Shown here one piece after another: positions 1 through 5,503 of a DNA stretch of 5,503 nt (its first letter is position 1; each line of letters opens with the position of its first letter). The position numbers and the translations under genes were made by a program. The notes under the pieces were generated by a model that saw only the letters and a program-made list of their open reading frames with translations, searched no databases and had not been told where the DNA came from. Origin of the DNA: CAZKTF01 sp964555565 (GTDB lineage Bacteria; Planctomycetota; JAJSAM01; JAKLKS01); the NCBI GenBank assembly GCA_964555565.1, contig CAZKTF010000239.1, positions 1 through 5,503 on the forward strand, given 5' to 3'.

Positions 1-633
1 ATCTTCGCGGCGGTGGACGGCCGGGATGTCGGCGGGGTGGCGGCGGACGTGGAGCGGGTCCTCGAAGGAGTCCGCGGGGAAGGCCTCGTCCCCGGGGGAT
101 ACAGCGTGACGCTCCGCGGGGAGGCCGCCGGCATGCGGCAGTCCTTCGCGGGGCTGGGGTTCGGGCTCGTGCTCGCCTCGATCCTGGTCTACCTCGTCAT
201 GGTGGTCCAGTTCCGTTCGTTCCTGGACCCCTTCATCGTGATGTTCGCGGTGCCGCTCGGGTTCGTGGGCGTGGCGGCTGCGCTCTGGATCACCGGGACC
301 TACCTGTCCATCCAGTCCCTGGTCGGCGTGATCATGATGATCGGGATCGTGGTCGCCTTCGGCGTGCTCCTCGTGGACCACGCGAACCGCCTCCGGGCGG
401 GGGGCCGGGCGGCCGGGGAGGCGGTGCGGGAGGCCGCGATCGCGCGCCTGCGCCCCATCCTCATGACCTCGCTGGCCGCCATCCTCGGCCTCCTCCCGAT
501 GGCCGTCCGGGGCGGCGCGAACATCCCGCTCGCGCGCGCGGTCATCGGCGGGGTGGCCGCATCGACGGTCCTCTCGCTGCTCGTCGTCCCCGTCCTCTAC
601 GTGCTCCTCCGCCGGAGCGCCGCCCCTCCCTAG
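1..633 (+). CDS. RND efflux permease, C-terminal part (5' end outside window)
   Basis: This is the last ~210 residues of an inner-membrane resistance-nodulation-division pump, which exports substrates in exchange for protons. The reading frame is open to the window edge, so the ATG at 13 is internal and not the start. The first ~45 residues are the end of the second periplasmic (docking/porter) region, including a PGYSV segment. Five hydrophobic stretches follow, matching TM8-TM12 of AcrB-like proteins, at about residues 53-70, 76-99, 104-126, 151-170 and 179-203 of the visible part. The family signature RLRPILMTSL (codons about 442-471) keeps the equivalents of AcrB Arg971 and Thr978. The TM10 position equivalent to AcrB Lys940 is Ala (codon 355-357), followed by Phe-Gly-Val, which recalls heavy-metal RND proteins (CusA) in that stretch. 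The overall C-terminus is closer to the drug-type (HAE1-like) group. Substrate is unknown. The adaptor and channel genes follow directly. Confidence 0.95.
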   Translation: MFAAVDGRDVGGVAADVERVLEGVRGEGLVPGGYSVTLRGEAAGMRQSFAGLGFGLVLASILVYLVMVVQFRSFLDPFIVMFAVPLGFVGVAAALWITGTYLSIQSLVGVIMMIGIVVAFGVLLVDHANRLRAGGRAAGEAVREAAIARLRPILMTSLAAILGLLPMAVRGGANIPLARAVIGGVAASTVLSLLVVPVLYVLLRRSAAPP

Positions 634-637
634 GAGA
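632..637 (+). promoter_or_regulatory. Ribosome binding site of the adaptor gene, overlapping the permease stop
   Basis: AGGAGA shares its first two bases with the TAG stop of the permease gene and lies 7 bases before the ATG at 645. The arrangement supports that start and suggests that ribosomes finishing the permease reinitiate on the adaptor. Confidence 0.7.
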
Positions 638-644
638 CGCCCCG

Positions 645-1997
645 ATGACACGTGAACGGCGCACCCAGGCCGTCGCGCTCGCCCTCCTCGGCGGGGTCGC
701 GGCCGCTGCCTTCGGGCTCCGTGGGAAGCCCGCGCCGGTCCTCGCCGGGACCGAGCCGGCGGCCCCGGCCCGCCCCCTGCCGAGAGTGAGCGTGGTCACG
801 CCCGAGAGGAGGACCATCCGCCGCGTCGTGCGCGTCCCCGCGGACGTGCTCGCCTTCGACGACGCGACCGTCTTCGCAAGGGCCACGGGATACGTGCGGG
901 AAGTCCCCGTGGACATCGGGAGCAGGGTGGCCCGTGGGGATGTCCTGGCGGTCCTCGATGTGCCGGACCTCGATGCGGCTGCGGAAGCGGCGCGCGGCGT
1001 CCTCGCGCGCGCTGCGGCCGGCGTCGAGGAGTCGAAGGCCGCCTTCGCCATCGCCGAGACGGGGGTCACCCTGGCCGAGGCGGAGGGCGAGCAGGCGCGT
1101 TCCGAGGTCGGACGCGCCGAGGCCGAGCAGGAACTCCGGGCCGCCATGCGCGAGAGGCTGGAGACCTCCCTTCGCTCGAGCCCGAACCTCGTCTCGCGGG
1201 ACGCCGTGGACGAGGCGAGGGCCCAGGCCCGCATCGCGGACGCGCGCCTCGATCAGGCCGGGGCCGCCGTGCGCGTCGCCGACGCGAAGCACGAGGCCGC
1301 GAAGGCCCGCCTCGGGGGCGCACGGGCCGCCGTCGCCTCCGCCGAGGCGGCGGGGAAGGCCGCCAAGGGAGCCCTCGCCCAGGCGGAGGTCGCCGCGGGT
1401 TTCGCCACGCTGCGGGCACCGTTCGCCGGCGTCGTGACCGAGAGGTGGGTGGATCCCGGGGACCTGGTGAAGAACGGCACCGCGGGCGGTTCCCCGGTCC
1501 TGCGGGTCGTGGACCTCTCGAAGGTGCGGGTCCGCCTCCGGGTGGCCGAGCCGGACGCGCCTGCCGTGGCGCCCGGTCGGGCCTTCCGCCTCCTCGTGGA
1601 CGAACTCCCGGGCCGGGATTTCCGGGGCACGGTCGCGCGCGTGGCGGGCGCCCTCGACCTGGAGACCCGGACGATGGTCGTGGAGGGGGACCTGGAGAAC
1701 CGGGACGGGGCGCTCCGCCACGGGATGTTCGGGCGGGTCTCGGTGGACCTGGAGGAGCACCCGGAGGCCCTCGTCCTCCCGGCGGCCGCGGTGACCACCG
1801 CCAGGCGGAAGAGCAGCGTCCTGGTGGTGGAGGGAGGGAAGGTCGCGAAGCGTCCGATCCGCATCGGGGTCGATGACGGGATCGTCGTCGAGGTCCTCGA
1901 AGGGCTCAAGGGGGAGGAGTCGGTCATCACGGCGGGGGCGGGCCTCGTCGCGGACGGGGACGCCGTCGAGGCGGTCCCGGCGGAGCCGGGCCGGTGA
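645..1997 (+). CDS. RND efflux periplasmic adaptor subunit (membrane fusion protein, HlyD/AcrA-type)
   Basis: A 450-residue adaptor that would bridge the inner-membrane permease and the outer-membrane channel in the periplasm. Residues ~9-24 form a hydrophobic signal or anchor segment after a basic N-terminus. There is no lipobox cysteine, so it is not an AcrA-style lipoprotein. The first half-lipoyl motif lies at about 80-108 (ATGYVREVPVDIGSRVARGD) and the second at about 256-290 (LRAPFAGVV, then WVDPGDLV). Between them is an Ala/Glu/Arg-rich alpha-helical hairpin of ~145 residues, longer than AcrA's. Its turn, near 171-190 (NLVSRDAVDEA), resembles the channel-docking tip of AcrA. A beta-barrel domain (~291-372) and a membrane-proximal domain (~373-445) follow. 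The ATG has a good ribosome site overlapping the upstream stop, and the end overlaps the channel gene by 4 bases. The family is secure; the pump's substrate cannot be read from it. Confidence 0.95.
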   Translation: MTRERRTQAVALALLGGVAAAAFGLRGKPAPVLAGTEPAAPARPLPRVSVVTPERRTIRRVVRVPADVLAFDDATVFARATGYVREVPVDIGSRVARGDVLAVLDVPDLDAAAEAARGVLARAAAGVEESKAAFAIAETGVTLAEAEGEQARSEVGRAEAEQELRAAMRERLETSLRSSPNLVSRDAVDEARAQARIADARLDQAGAAVRVADAKHEAAKARLGGARAAVASAEAAGKAAKGALAQAEVAAGFATLRAPFAGVVTERWVDPGDLVKNGTAGGSPVLRVVDLSKVRVRLRVAEPDAPAVAPGRAFRLLVDELPGRDFRGTVARVAGALDLETRTMVVEGDLENRDGALRHGMFGRVSVDLEEHPEALVLPAAAVTTARRKSSVLVVEGGKVAKRPIRIGVDDGIVVEVLEGLKGEESVITAGAGLVADGDAVEAVPAEPGR

Positions 1998-3385
1998 AGG
2001 GGATGTTCACCGCCGCGCTCGCCGTCTCCCTCGCGGGGTGCGCGTCCGCGCGCGTCCCGGGGCCCGTGACCGGGCCGCCTCTCCCGCTCCCGGCACCTCC
2101 GCCGGAGCTCCCGCCGCTCCATGGGCCCGTACGGGTGGACCTCCCGACGGTGCTCCGGCTCGCCCGGGGTCGATCGCTCGATCTCGCCCTGGTGCGGGAG
2201 AAGTCCCGTGCGGCCGCGGCCGAGGAGCAGTTGGCGGTGGAGAGGTTCTTCCCCTCCCTGGCCGTGGGCGCCCGGTTCCTCGCCCATGACGGCCTCGCCC
2301 AGGGCACGGAGGGCGACTTCCCCGTCGTGCAGAAGCAGAGCGCGTTCCTCGGCGCGGGACCGGCGCTCCGATGGGAGGTCGGCGACGCCATCTTCGGCGC
2401 CCTGGCGGCCCGCCAGAGAAGCGCGGCGAGCATCGACGCCGCCGAGGCCGAGGAGCGGGGGACGGCGCTCCGGGCCGGGGAGGGCTACCTGGACCTCGTC
2501 CGCGCCCAGGCCGCGCAGCGTGTGGCCGAGGACGCGCTCCGGCTCTCCGAATCCCTCCTCGGCGAGATCGAGGCCCGGGTGCGGGAAGGGGGAGGGTTCG
2601 AGGGGGACGTCCTCCGCTCGCGGGCGCAGGCGTCCCACGCGCGCCTTCGGCTCTCCGCCGCGCGGGAGGAGCGCCGCCGCGCCGGTCTTGCCCTCGCGGA
2701 GATCCTCGACCTTCCGGCGGACGTGGATCTGGAGCCCGCCGACGATCTCCCTCCTCGGCTCGACCTCGTGGCTGCCCTCGCCCCCGAGGAGGAGATGGTC
2801 CGTGCGGCGCTCGGCGCGCGCCCCGAGGTCCGGAGGGCGGAGCACCTCGTCGAGGCAGCGGACAAGGAGCGGGACGGGGCGCGGTGGGGACCTCTCATCC
2901 CCAGCATAGGAGCCGAGGCATCCTTCGGGCGCCTCGGCCGGACCTTCGACGACGGCGCCAGGAGCAACGACTACCGGGTGACCCTCGGCTGGCAGATAGG
3001 TCCCGGAGGTCTCCTCGACGGCGGTCGGACCGCGCTGGCCGGGTCCAGGGCCCTGAGCGCCGCCCTGGAGGCGGCGCGCGTCCGGGCCCGCGTCGTGCGG
3101 GAGGTCCGCGAGGCCCGAGGGCTCGTCGAGAGCCGGCGGAGCGCCATCGAGGCGGCCGAGCGGGGCATGGAGGATGCGTCCCGGGCCCTCGACCTGTATC
3201 GCGAGCGGCTCCGGACGGGGGTCGGGATCCCCCTCGAGGCGGTCGTCGCCGAGGAGACGCTCGTCCGGGCCCGGTCCGACTGGATCGACGCGACGACGGA
3301 CTACGGCAAGGCGCAGTTGAGGCTGCTCCACGCGCTCGGCGGTGGCGGAAGCTCCGTGGTCCCGCCCGGAGGAGGAGCCCGATGA
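1994..3385 (+). CDS. TolC-like outer-membrane efflux lipoprotein (OMF/OEP family)
   Basis: A 463-residue outer-membrane factor forming the exit duct of the tripartite pump. The N-terminus is a lipoprotein signal with lipobox LAGC (residues 13-16), so Cys16 should be acylated, as in OprM/CusC-type channels. A Pro-rich linker (~22-45) follows. The body shows the duplicated OEP layout of long Ala/Glu/Arg helices with short beta segments. Repeat 1 runs from ~48 (VDLPTVLRLARGRSLDLAL) through strand regions at ~86-128 to a helix ending near 240. Repeat 2 runs from ~265, with GARPEVRRAEHLVEAA, a strand segment PSIGAEASFGRLGR at ~303-316, and helices to ~447. GTG at 1994 was chosen as start because GGAG lies 8 bases upstream and the GTGA overlap couples it to the adaptor. 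An in-frame ATG at 2003 is possible, but has no spacing to a ribosome site. The end is Gly/Pro-rich and overlaps the next small gene by ATGA. Confidence 0.94.
   Translation: MKGMFTAALAVSLAGCASARVPGPVTGPPLPLPAPPPELPPLHGPVRVDLPTVLRLARGRSLDLALVREKSRAAAAEEQLAVERFFPSLAVGARFLAHDGLAQGTEGDFPVVQKQSAFLGAGPALRWEVGDAIFGALAARQRSAASIDAAEAEERGTALRAGEGYLDLVRAQAAQRVAEDALRLSESLLGEIEARVREGGGFEGDVLRSRAQASHARLRLSAAREERRRAGLALAEILDLPADVDLEPADDLPPRLDLVAALAPEEEMVRAALGARPEVRRAEHLVEAADKERDGARWGPLIPSIGAEASFGRLGRTFDDGARSNDYRVTLGWQIGPGGLLDGGRTALAGSRALSAALEAARVRARVVREVREARGLVESRRSAIEAAERGMEDASRALDLYRERLRTGVGIPLEAVVAEETLVRARSDWIDATTDYGKAQLRLLHALGGGGSSVVPPGGGAR
3368..3377 (+). promoter_or_regulatory. Strong Shine-Dalgarno for the 37-codon gene
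   Basis: The run GGAGGAGGAG lies inside the last codons of the channel gene. Its central GGAGG (3371-3375) is 6 bases from the ATG at 3382. It is the strongest ribosome site visible in the + strand operon and is the main reason to accept the short downstream gene. Because it also encodes Gly-Gly-Ala of the channel C-terminus, chance occurrence in GC-rich sequence is possible. Confidence 0.55.
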
Positions 3386-3495
3386 GCCCCGACGAGCCGT
3401 GGACCCCGCAGGCGAAGGCGTTCGTCCGCTCGCAGGAGAAGTGGAAGCACCCGCGGTACCGGGCCGCCTGGGTGCTCCGGGGGCTGCCGGGGTAG
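3382..3495 (+). CDS. Small hypothetical protein (37 aa) translationally coupled to the efflux channel gene
   Basis: A short gene whose ATG overlaps the channel's TGA as ATGA and has a strong GGAGG 6 bases upstream. Every codon before the TAG stop ends in G or C, as in the neighbouring real genes. The product begins MSPDEPWTPQAKAF and ends AAWVLRGLPG. It is basic (three Lys and four Arg, one His, against two Glu and one Asp) and has three Trp (7, 21 and 30) and one Tyr. It has no signal peptide, and no stretch is hydrophobic and long enough to cross a membrane, so a cytosolic protein is the simplest guess. This differs from AcrZ, the small helical partner of AcrB. I do not recognise a family. 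Alternatives are the remnant of a longer gene, or a chance ORF kept open by high GC. The gap to the convergent ATPase gene is only 36 bases. Confidence 0.5.
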   Translation: MSPDEPWTPQAKAFVRSQEKWKHPRYRAAWVLRGLPG

Positions 3496-3505
3496 AGGGG
3501 GAGGA

Positions 3506-3519
3506 CGCGGGTGCCCGCG
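3506..3519. other. Short GC hairpin between convergent genes
   Basis: CGCGG-GTGC-CCGCG can fold into a 5-bp all-GC stem with a 4-base loop. It lies in the 36-base gap between the small + strand gene and the end of the - strand ATPase gene, where a two-way terminator would be expected. There is no T-run on either side, so it is not a standard intrinsic terminator, and such stems are common by chance at this GC content. Confidence 0.2.
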
Positions 3520-3531
3520 GAACGGACCGGG

Positions 3532-4773
3532 TCAGCCTCGCGGCGGGACGTCGAGGAGGAACTCCCTCCAGGTCGTGAAGGCCACGCCCGCGCGGGCGGC
3601 GGCGGCCCGGCCCCGCTCGTCCCCCGCGAGGAGCGGCTTCAGCGACGGGAACCGCCGTACGCACTCCAGCAGGCCCCGGAGCTCGGTGGCCTCGACCGGC
3701 CCGGTCTTCACCTCCAGCGCCCAGCCCCCGCCGGGGCCGTCGAGGACCCCGTCCACCTCCCACGGCTCCTCGCGCCAGTAGGCGACCCGCCGGCCCGAGT
3801 TCCAGGCATGGGCGAGACAGGCGTTCTCGACCCAGGCGCCGAAGCGCTCCGGCTCGCGGACCGGGTCAGGGGAGCCGCGGGGGTCCGCGGCCGCGAGGAG
3901 GGCGTTGCTCAGGGGGACGATCTTCGGGGGGGCGCTCCGGAGCCGGTGCGGCCTCTCGGAGTGCTTGGGCAGGGCGGCCACGAGGAAGGCCTCCTCCAGC
4001 AGCGCCAGGTAGTGGGCGACGGTCTCCAGGGCGCCGGCGTCCTGGAGGAGCCCGCGGATCTTCTGGAGCGACAGGATCCGGGCCGGGGAGGAGGCGCACA
4101 CGGAGTAGACCTGCCGCAGGAGGGCGGGCTTGCGCACGGGGGCCAGCGCCAGCAGGTCCCGCCCGACGGCCGGCTCGACCACCGCGTCGCGGAGGTAGGC
4201 GGTCCAGCGGGGGCGGTCCCCGCGCAACGGGAAGGCGCCCGGGTAGGCGCCCTCGCTCACGAGGAGGGCCGCGGCCTCCTCGCGGGGGACGCCGAAGACC
4301 TCCGCGAGGGACGCGGCGTCCCAGTGGGTGAGGGTGAGGCGCTCGAAGCGCCCGGCGAGGCTCTCCCGCGAGCCCGTCGCGAGGCGGAGCGCCGAGGACC
4401 CCGTGGCCACGACGTGGACCGGGACCCGGCGGCGGCGGAGCCGGTCCCACTCCCCCTTGAGGCGCGCCGCCCAGTCTTGCAGCAGGTGGGCCTCGTCCAG
4501 CAGGACCACGGCCCGGCCCCGCGCGACCGCCGTCTCCTCGGCGGTCCTCCAGAGTCGATCCCAGGAGCCGGGGAGCGACGCGGCCGGGTCGTCGGCGGCG
4601 TGGTAGAGGGCCACGGGGCCGAGGGTCCCGGCGAGCTCCAAGAGGAGGGTGGTCTTCCCCACCTGCCGCGGACCGGCGAGGAGCTGGATGCGGCCGGGGG
4701 GCGGCTCTGCCAGCCGCTGCCGGAGGAGGCCCCGGACGGCGGCGTACCCTCCACGGGAGATGGGCTCGACCAT
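3532..4773 (-). CDS. ATP-binding protein, AAA_14 + DUF4143 family
   Basis: A 413-residue stand-alone AAA ATPase of the COG1373 type. Residues ~10-150 are the ATPase core. Walker A is GPRQVGKT (34-41), Walker B is VVLLDEAH (89-96), and a sensor-1-like ATGSSA (123-128) is followed by LAGRFERLTLTHW (139-151), characteristic of the family. Residues ~190-405 are the DUF4143 part: a helical region, then Glu316, Asp341 and the pair Glu354-x-Lys356 in WALEVKTG. This order and spacing fits a PD-(D/E)XK nuclease-like fold, but activity is not shown. Length is normal for the family and all key ATPase residues are present, so it looks intact. The cellular role of these widespread ATPases is poorly defined, and they often occur as solitary, patchily distributed genes. 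It has its own promoter (4774-4809), ends convergently with the efflux operon, and follows the GNAT gene in the same direction after a 92-base gap. GC3 matches its neighbours. Confidence 0.93.
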   Translation of the reverse strand: MVEPISRGGYAAVRGLLRQRLAEPPPGRIQLLAGPRQVGKTTLLLELAGTLGPVALYHAADDPAASLPGSWDRLWRTAEETAVARGRAVVLLDEAHLLQDWAARLKGEWDRLRRRRVPVHVVATGSSALRLATGSRESLAGRFERLTLTHWDAASLAEVFGVPREEAAALLVSEGAYPGAFPLRGDRPRWTAYLRDAVVEPAVGRDLLALAPVRKPALLRQVYSVCASSPARILSLQKIRGLLQDAGALETVAHYLALLEEAFLVAALPKHSERPHRLRSAPPKIVPLSNALLAAADPRGSPDPVREPERFGAWVENACLAHAWNSGRRVAYWREEPWEVDGVLDGPGGGWALEVKTGPVEATELRGLLECVRRFPSLKPLLAGDERGRAAAARAGVAFTTWREFLLDVPPRG

Positions 4774-4809
4774 GGTCTAATATATATCATATTACAGTCG
4801 TCGTGTCAA
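4774..4809 (-). promoter_or_regulatory. Sigma-70-type promoter of the ATPase gene, predicted leaderless
   Basis: On the - strand, TTGACA (4809-4804) is a perfect -35 box. It is followed by exactly 17 bases and TATATA (4786-4781) as the -10 box. A TATATT two bases further on (19-base spacing) is a closer -10 match with a poorer spacer. Only 7 bases (TTAGACC) separate TATATA from the ATG at 4773, so transcription should start at or within a base of the A of the ATG. No Shine-Dalgarno can be placed in those 7 bases. Boxes and spacing are seen directly; the leaderless start is inferred from normal sigma-70 geometry. In such GC-rich DNA a full-consensus promoter is unlikely to be chance. Confidence 0.75.
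4778..4794. repeat. AT-only inverted repeat over the -10 region (candidate operator)
   Basis: TAATAT-ATATC-ATATTA has perfect 6-base arms around a 5-base centre and covers the -10 box and the adjoining spacer of the ATPase promoter. A repressor or the ATPase itself binding here would block transcription. The alternative is that the symmetry is a by-product of an AT-rich -10 region. Confidence 0.4.
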
Positions 4810-4865
4810 GCGGCGACCCGGAGGACGCCACGGGGGACGGGGTGGCCTGCCGCGGGGCGCCCTGC
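4810..4865. other. Rest of the GNAT-ATPase intergenic gap, no recognised element
   Basis: This GC-rich stretch lies between the ATPase -35 box and the end of the GNAT gene. I see a short loopless palindrome GGGCGCCC at 4855-4862 but no stem-loop with a T-run, so no convincing terminator separates the two - strand genes. Read-through from the GNAT gene into the ATPase gene is possible in addition to the dedicated promoter. Confidence 0.5.
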
Positions 4866-5333
4866 TCACAACTCCTTCACCATCACCACCTTCGCCGCCC
4901 CGGGGCGGTAGAAGTCGGGGAACCGCGCGGCGACCGGGTAGCCGAGCCTCTCGTAGAACGCGAGGGTCCCGGCGTAGGCCGGGGCCTCCTCCGTCTCGAT
5001 CACGACCTTCCGCGCGCCGCGGGCCCGGAGGCGGGCCTCCATCGCGGCGACGAGCGCCCGCCCCGCGCCGCGGCGGCGGGCCGCCGGGGCGGTGGCGATC
5101 CAGTAGAGGTCGAAGACCCCCTCGGTCATGGGCACGGGCCCGAAGGCCAGGAAGCCGAGGAGGTCCCGCCCCTCGAAGGCCCCGAGGCCCTCGTAGTGCT
5201 CCCCGGGAGCCGCGAGGCATTCGTCGAGGACCTCGTTCGCGACGACCTTCTCCTCCGGGCGGAAGTTGGCGACGCGCGCCACCAGCGCGGCCAGGGCCTC
5301 GCGGTCGGAGGGGACGAGGTCGCGGACCGTCAC
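4866..5333 (-). CDS. GNAT-family N-acetyltransferase
   Basis: A 155-residue single-domain acetyltransferase, expected to move an acetyl group from acetyl-CoA to an amine of an unknown acceptor in the cytosol. The fold's N-terminal beta strand and helix are at 1-22 and the central strands at ~48-65 and 73-81. Motif A carries the acetyl-CoA pyrophosphate-binding RRRGAG (86-91), and AFYERLGY (125-132) is the usual motif B end. The segment GPVPMTEGVFDLYWIA (65-80) followed by late PDFYRPG (139-145) is, from memory, typical of a subgroup found beside ATP-grasp genes. The start is GTG at 5333: it overlaps the upstream gene's TGA as GTGA, with GGAGG 10 bases upstream. Length is normal and the conserved motifs are intact. 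Coupling to the ATP-grasp gene suggests a shared pathway, either modifying its substrate or product or acting in resistance or self-protection. Confidence 0.92.
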   Translation of the reverse strand: MTVRDLVPSDREALAALVARVANFRPEEKVVANEVLDECLAAPGEHYEGLGAFEGRDLLGFLAFGPVPMTEGVFDLYWIATAPAARRRGAGRALVAAMEARLRARGARKVVIETEEAPAYAGTLAFYERLGYPVAARFPDFYRPGAAKVVMVKEL

Positions 5334-5503
5334 GGGCGGGCCGCCTCCAGGATGCGCGCCACGAGCTCCTCGTACCCGATCCCCGCGGCGGCAGCCGCCG
5401 CCGGGAACCCGGCCCCGGGGGAGAGGTCGGGGTTGGGGTTCACCTCGAGGACGAAAGGGGTCCTGTCCCGGAAGCGCAGGTCCACCCGCGCGTAGCCCCG
5501 GAC
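5330..5503 (-). CDS. D-Ala-D-Ala-ligase-like ATP-grasp enzyme, C-terminal end (5' part outside window)
   Basis: Only the last 57 codons are inside the window, read from the right edge. They contain the ATP-grasp active-site end. RVDLR (residues 6-10 of the visible part) supplies one metal-binding Asp. After a 12-residue step, LEVNPNPDLSPGAGF (19-33) supplies the Glu-x-Asn metal and nucleotide ligands and the conserved C-terminal loop. In D-alanine-D-alanine ligases these residues hold the two magnesium ions and the acyl-phosphate intermediate. The Pro-Asp-Leu-Ser-Pro form of the loop is, from memory, common in Ddl-like paralogues that are not the housekeeping ligase. The enzyme probably joins a carboxylate to an amine using ATP, with unknown substrates. 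The TGA stop overlaps the GTG of the GNAT gene. Family assignment is firm; calling it ddl would be over-precise. Confidence 0.88.
   Translation of the reverse strand, partial: VRGYARVDLRFRDRTPFVLEVNPNPDLSPGAGFPAAAAAAGIGYEELVARILEAARP

Noticed and set aside
2371..3495. 374-codon + strand frame within the channel gene, running into the small gene
   Set aside because: Upstream of 3382 it is a low-complexity Arg/Gly/Pro translation in the wrong frame of a real gene. Only the last 37 codons, with their own ribosome site, are kept.
3342..3578. 78-codon + strand frame bridging the channel end and ATPase end
   Set aside because: It overlaps the channel gene in another frame and the ATPase gene on the other strand, and has no ribosome site or family resemblance. 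The 37-codon frame is better supported.
1253..3763. 836-codon open frame on the - strand opposite the adaptor, channel and ATPase ends
   Set aside because: It is antisense to three genes with clear families. Its translation is low-complexity Arg/Gly/Pro/Ala, and it is open only because stop codons are rare at this GC content.
4855..4862. GGGCGCCC palindrome after the GNAT stop as a terminator
   Set aside because: It has no loop and no T-run, and such palindromes are frequent by chance in GC-rich DNA.
3511..4911. 466-codon + strand frame opposite the ATPase gene
   Set aside because: It is a shadow of the Walker-motif ATPase on the other strand, has no recognisable domain, and crosses the ATPase promoter.
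4803..5495. 230-codon + strand frame opposite the GNAT and ATP-grasp genes
   Set aside because: The opposite strand encodes two proteins with conserved motifs; this frame has none.

Overview
The window is gene-dense, extremely GC-rich bacterial chromosome-like DNA, with codon third positions almost all G or C. It carries a complete RND-type efflux operon including an outer-membrane channel, so the host is a diderm (Gram-negative-type) bacterium. The GC level and the ATP-grasp/GNAT pair fit groups such as Myxococcota and other former deltaproteobacteria, Planctomycetota, or GC-rich environmental phyla. The sequence alone does not decide between these.

Left part (1-3495, + strand): the end of one operon, in the order RND inner-membrane permease (C-terminal third only), periplasmic adaptor, TolC-like outer-membrane lipoprotein, then a previously unlisted-looking 37-codon gene. 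The adaptor's ribosome binding site overlaps the permease stop. The adaptor and channel genes overlap by GTGA, and the channel and small gene overlap by ATGA. Together the first three build one tripartite pump spanning both membranes. Its promoter and the first two thirds of the permease lie upstream of the window.

Middle (3532-4809, - strand): a convergently oriented stand-alone AAA ATPase of the AAA_14/DUF4143 family. It has an intact Walker A and B and a C-terminal region carrying a PD-(D/E)XK-like residue pattern. Its promoter is the most distinctive non-coding element here: a perfect TTGACA, a 17-base spacer and TATATA, placed so close to the ATG that the mRNA should be leaderless. An AT-rich inverted repeat covers the -10 region.

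Right part (4866-5503, - strand): two translationally coupled genes (GTGA overlap). The first is a D-Ala-D-Ala-ligase-like ATP-grasp enzyme, of which only the last 57 residues are present. The second is a GNAT acetyltransferase. They may act on the same small molecule or peptide, but no substrate can be read from the sequence.

No tRNA, rRNA, CRISPR array, insertion sequence or attachment site was seen. The best leads for follow-up are the 37-residue gene at the end of the pump operon, the leaderless promoter with its inverted repeat, and the permease's non-standard proton-relay residues.
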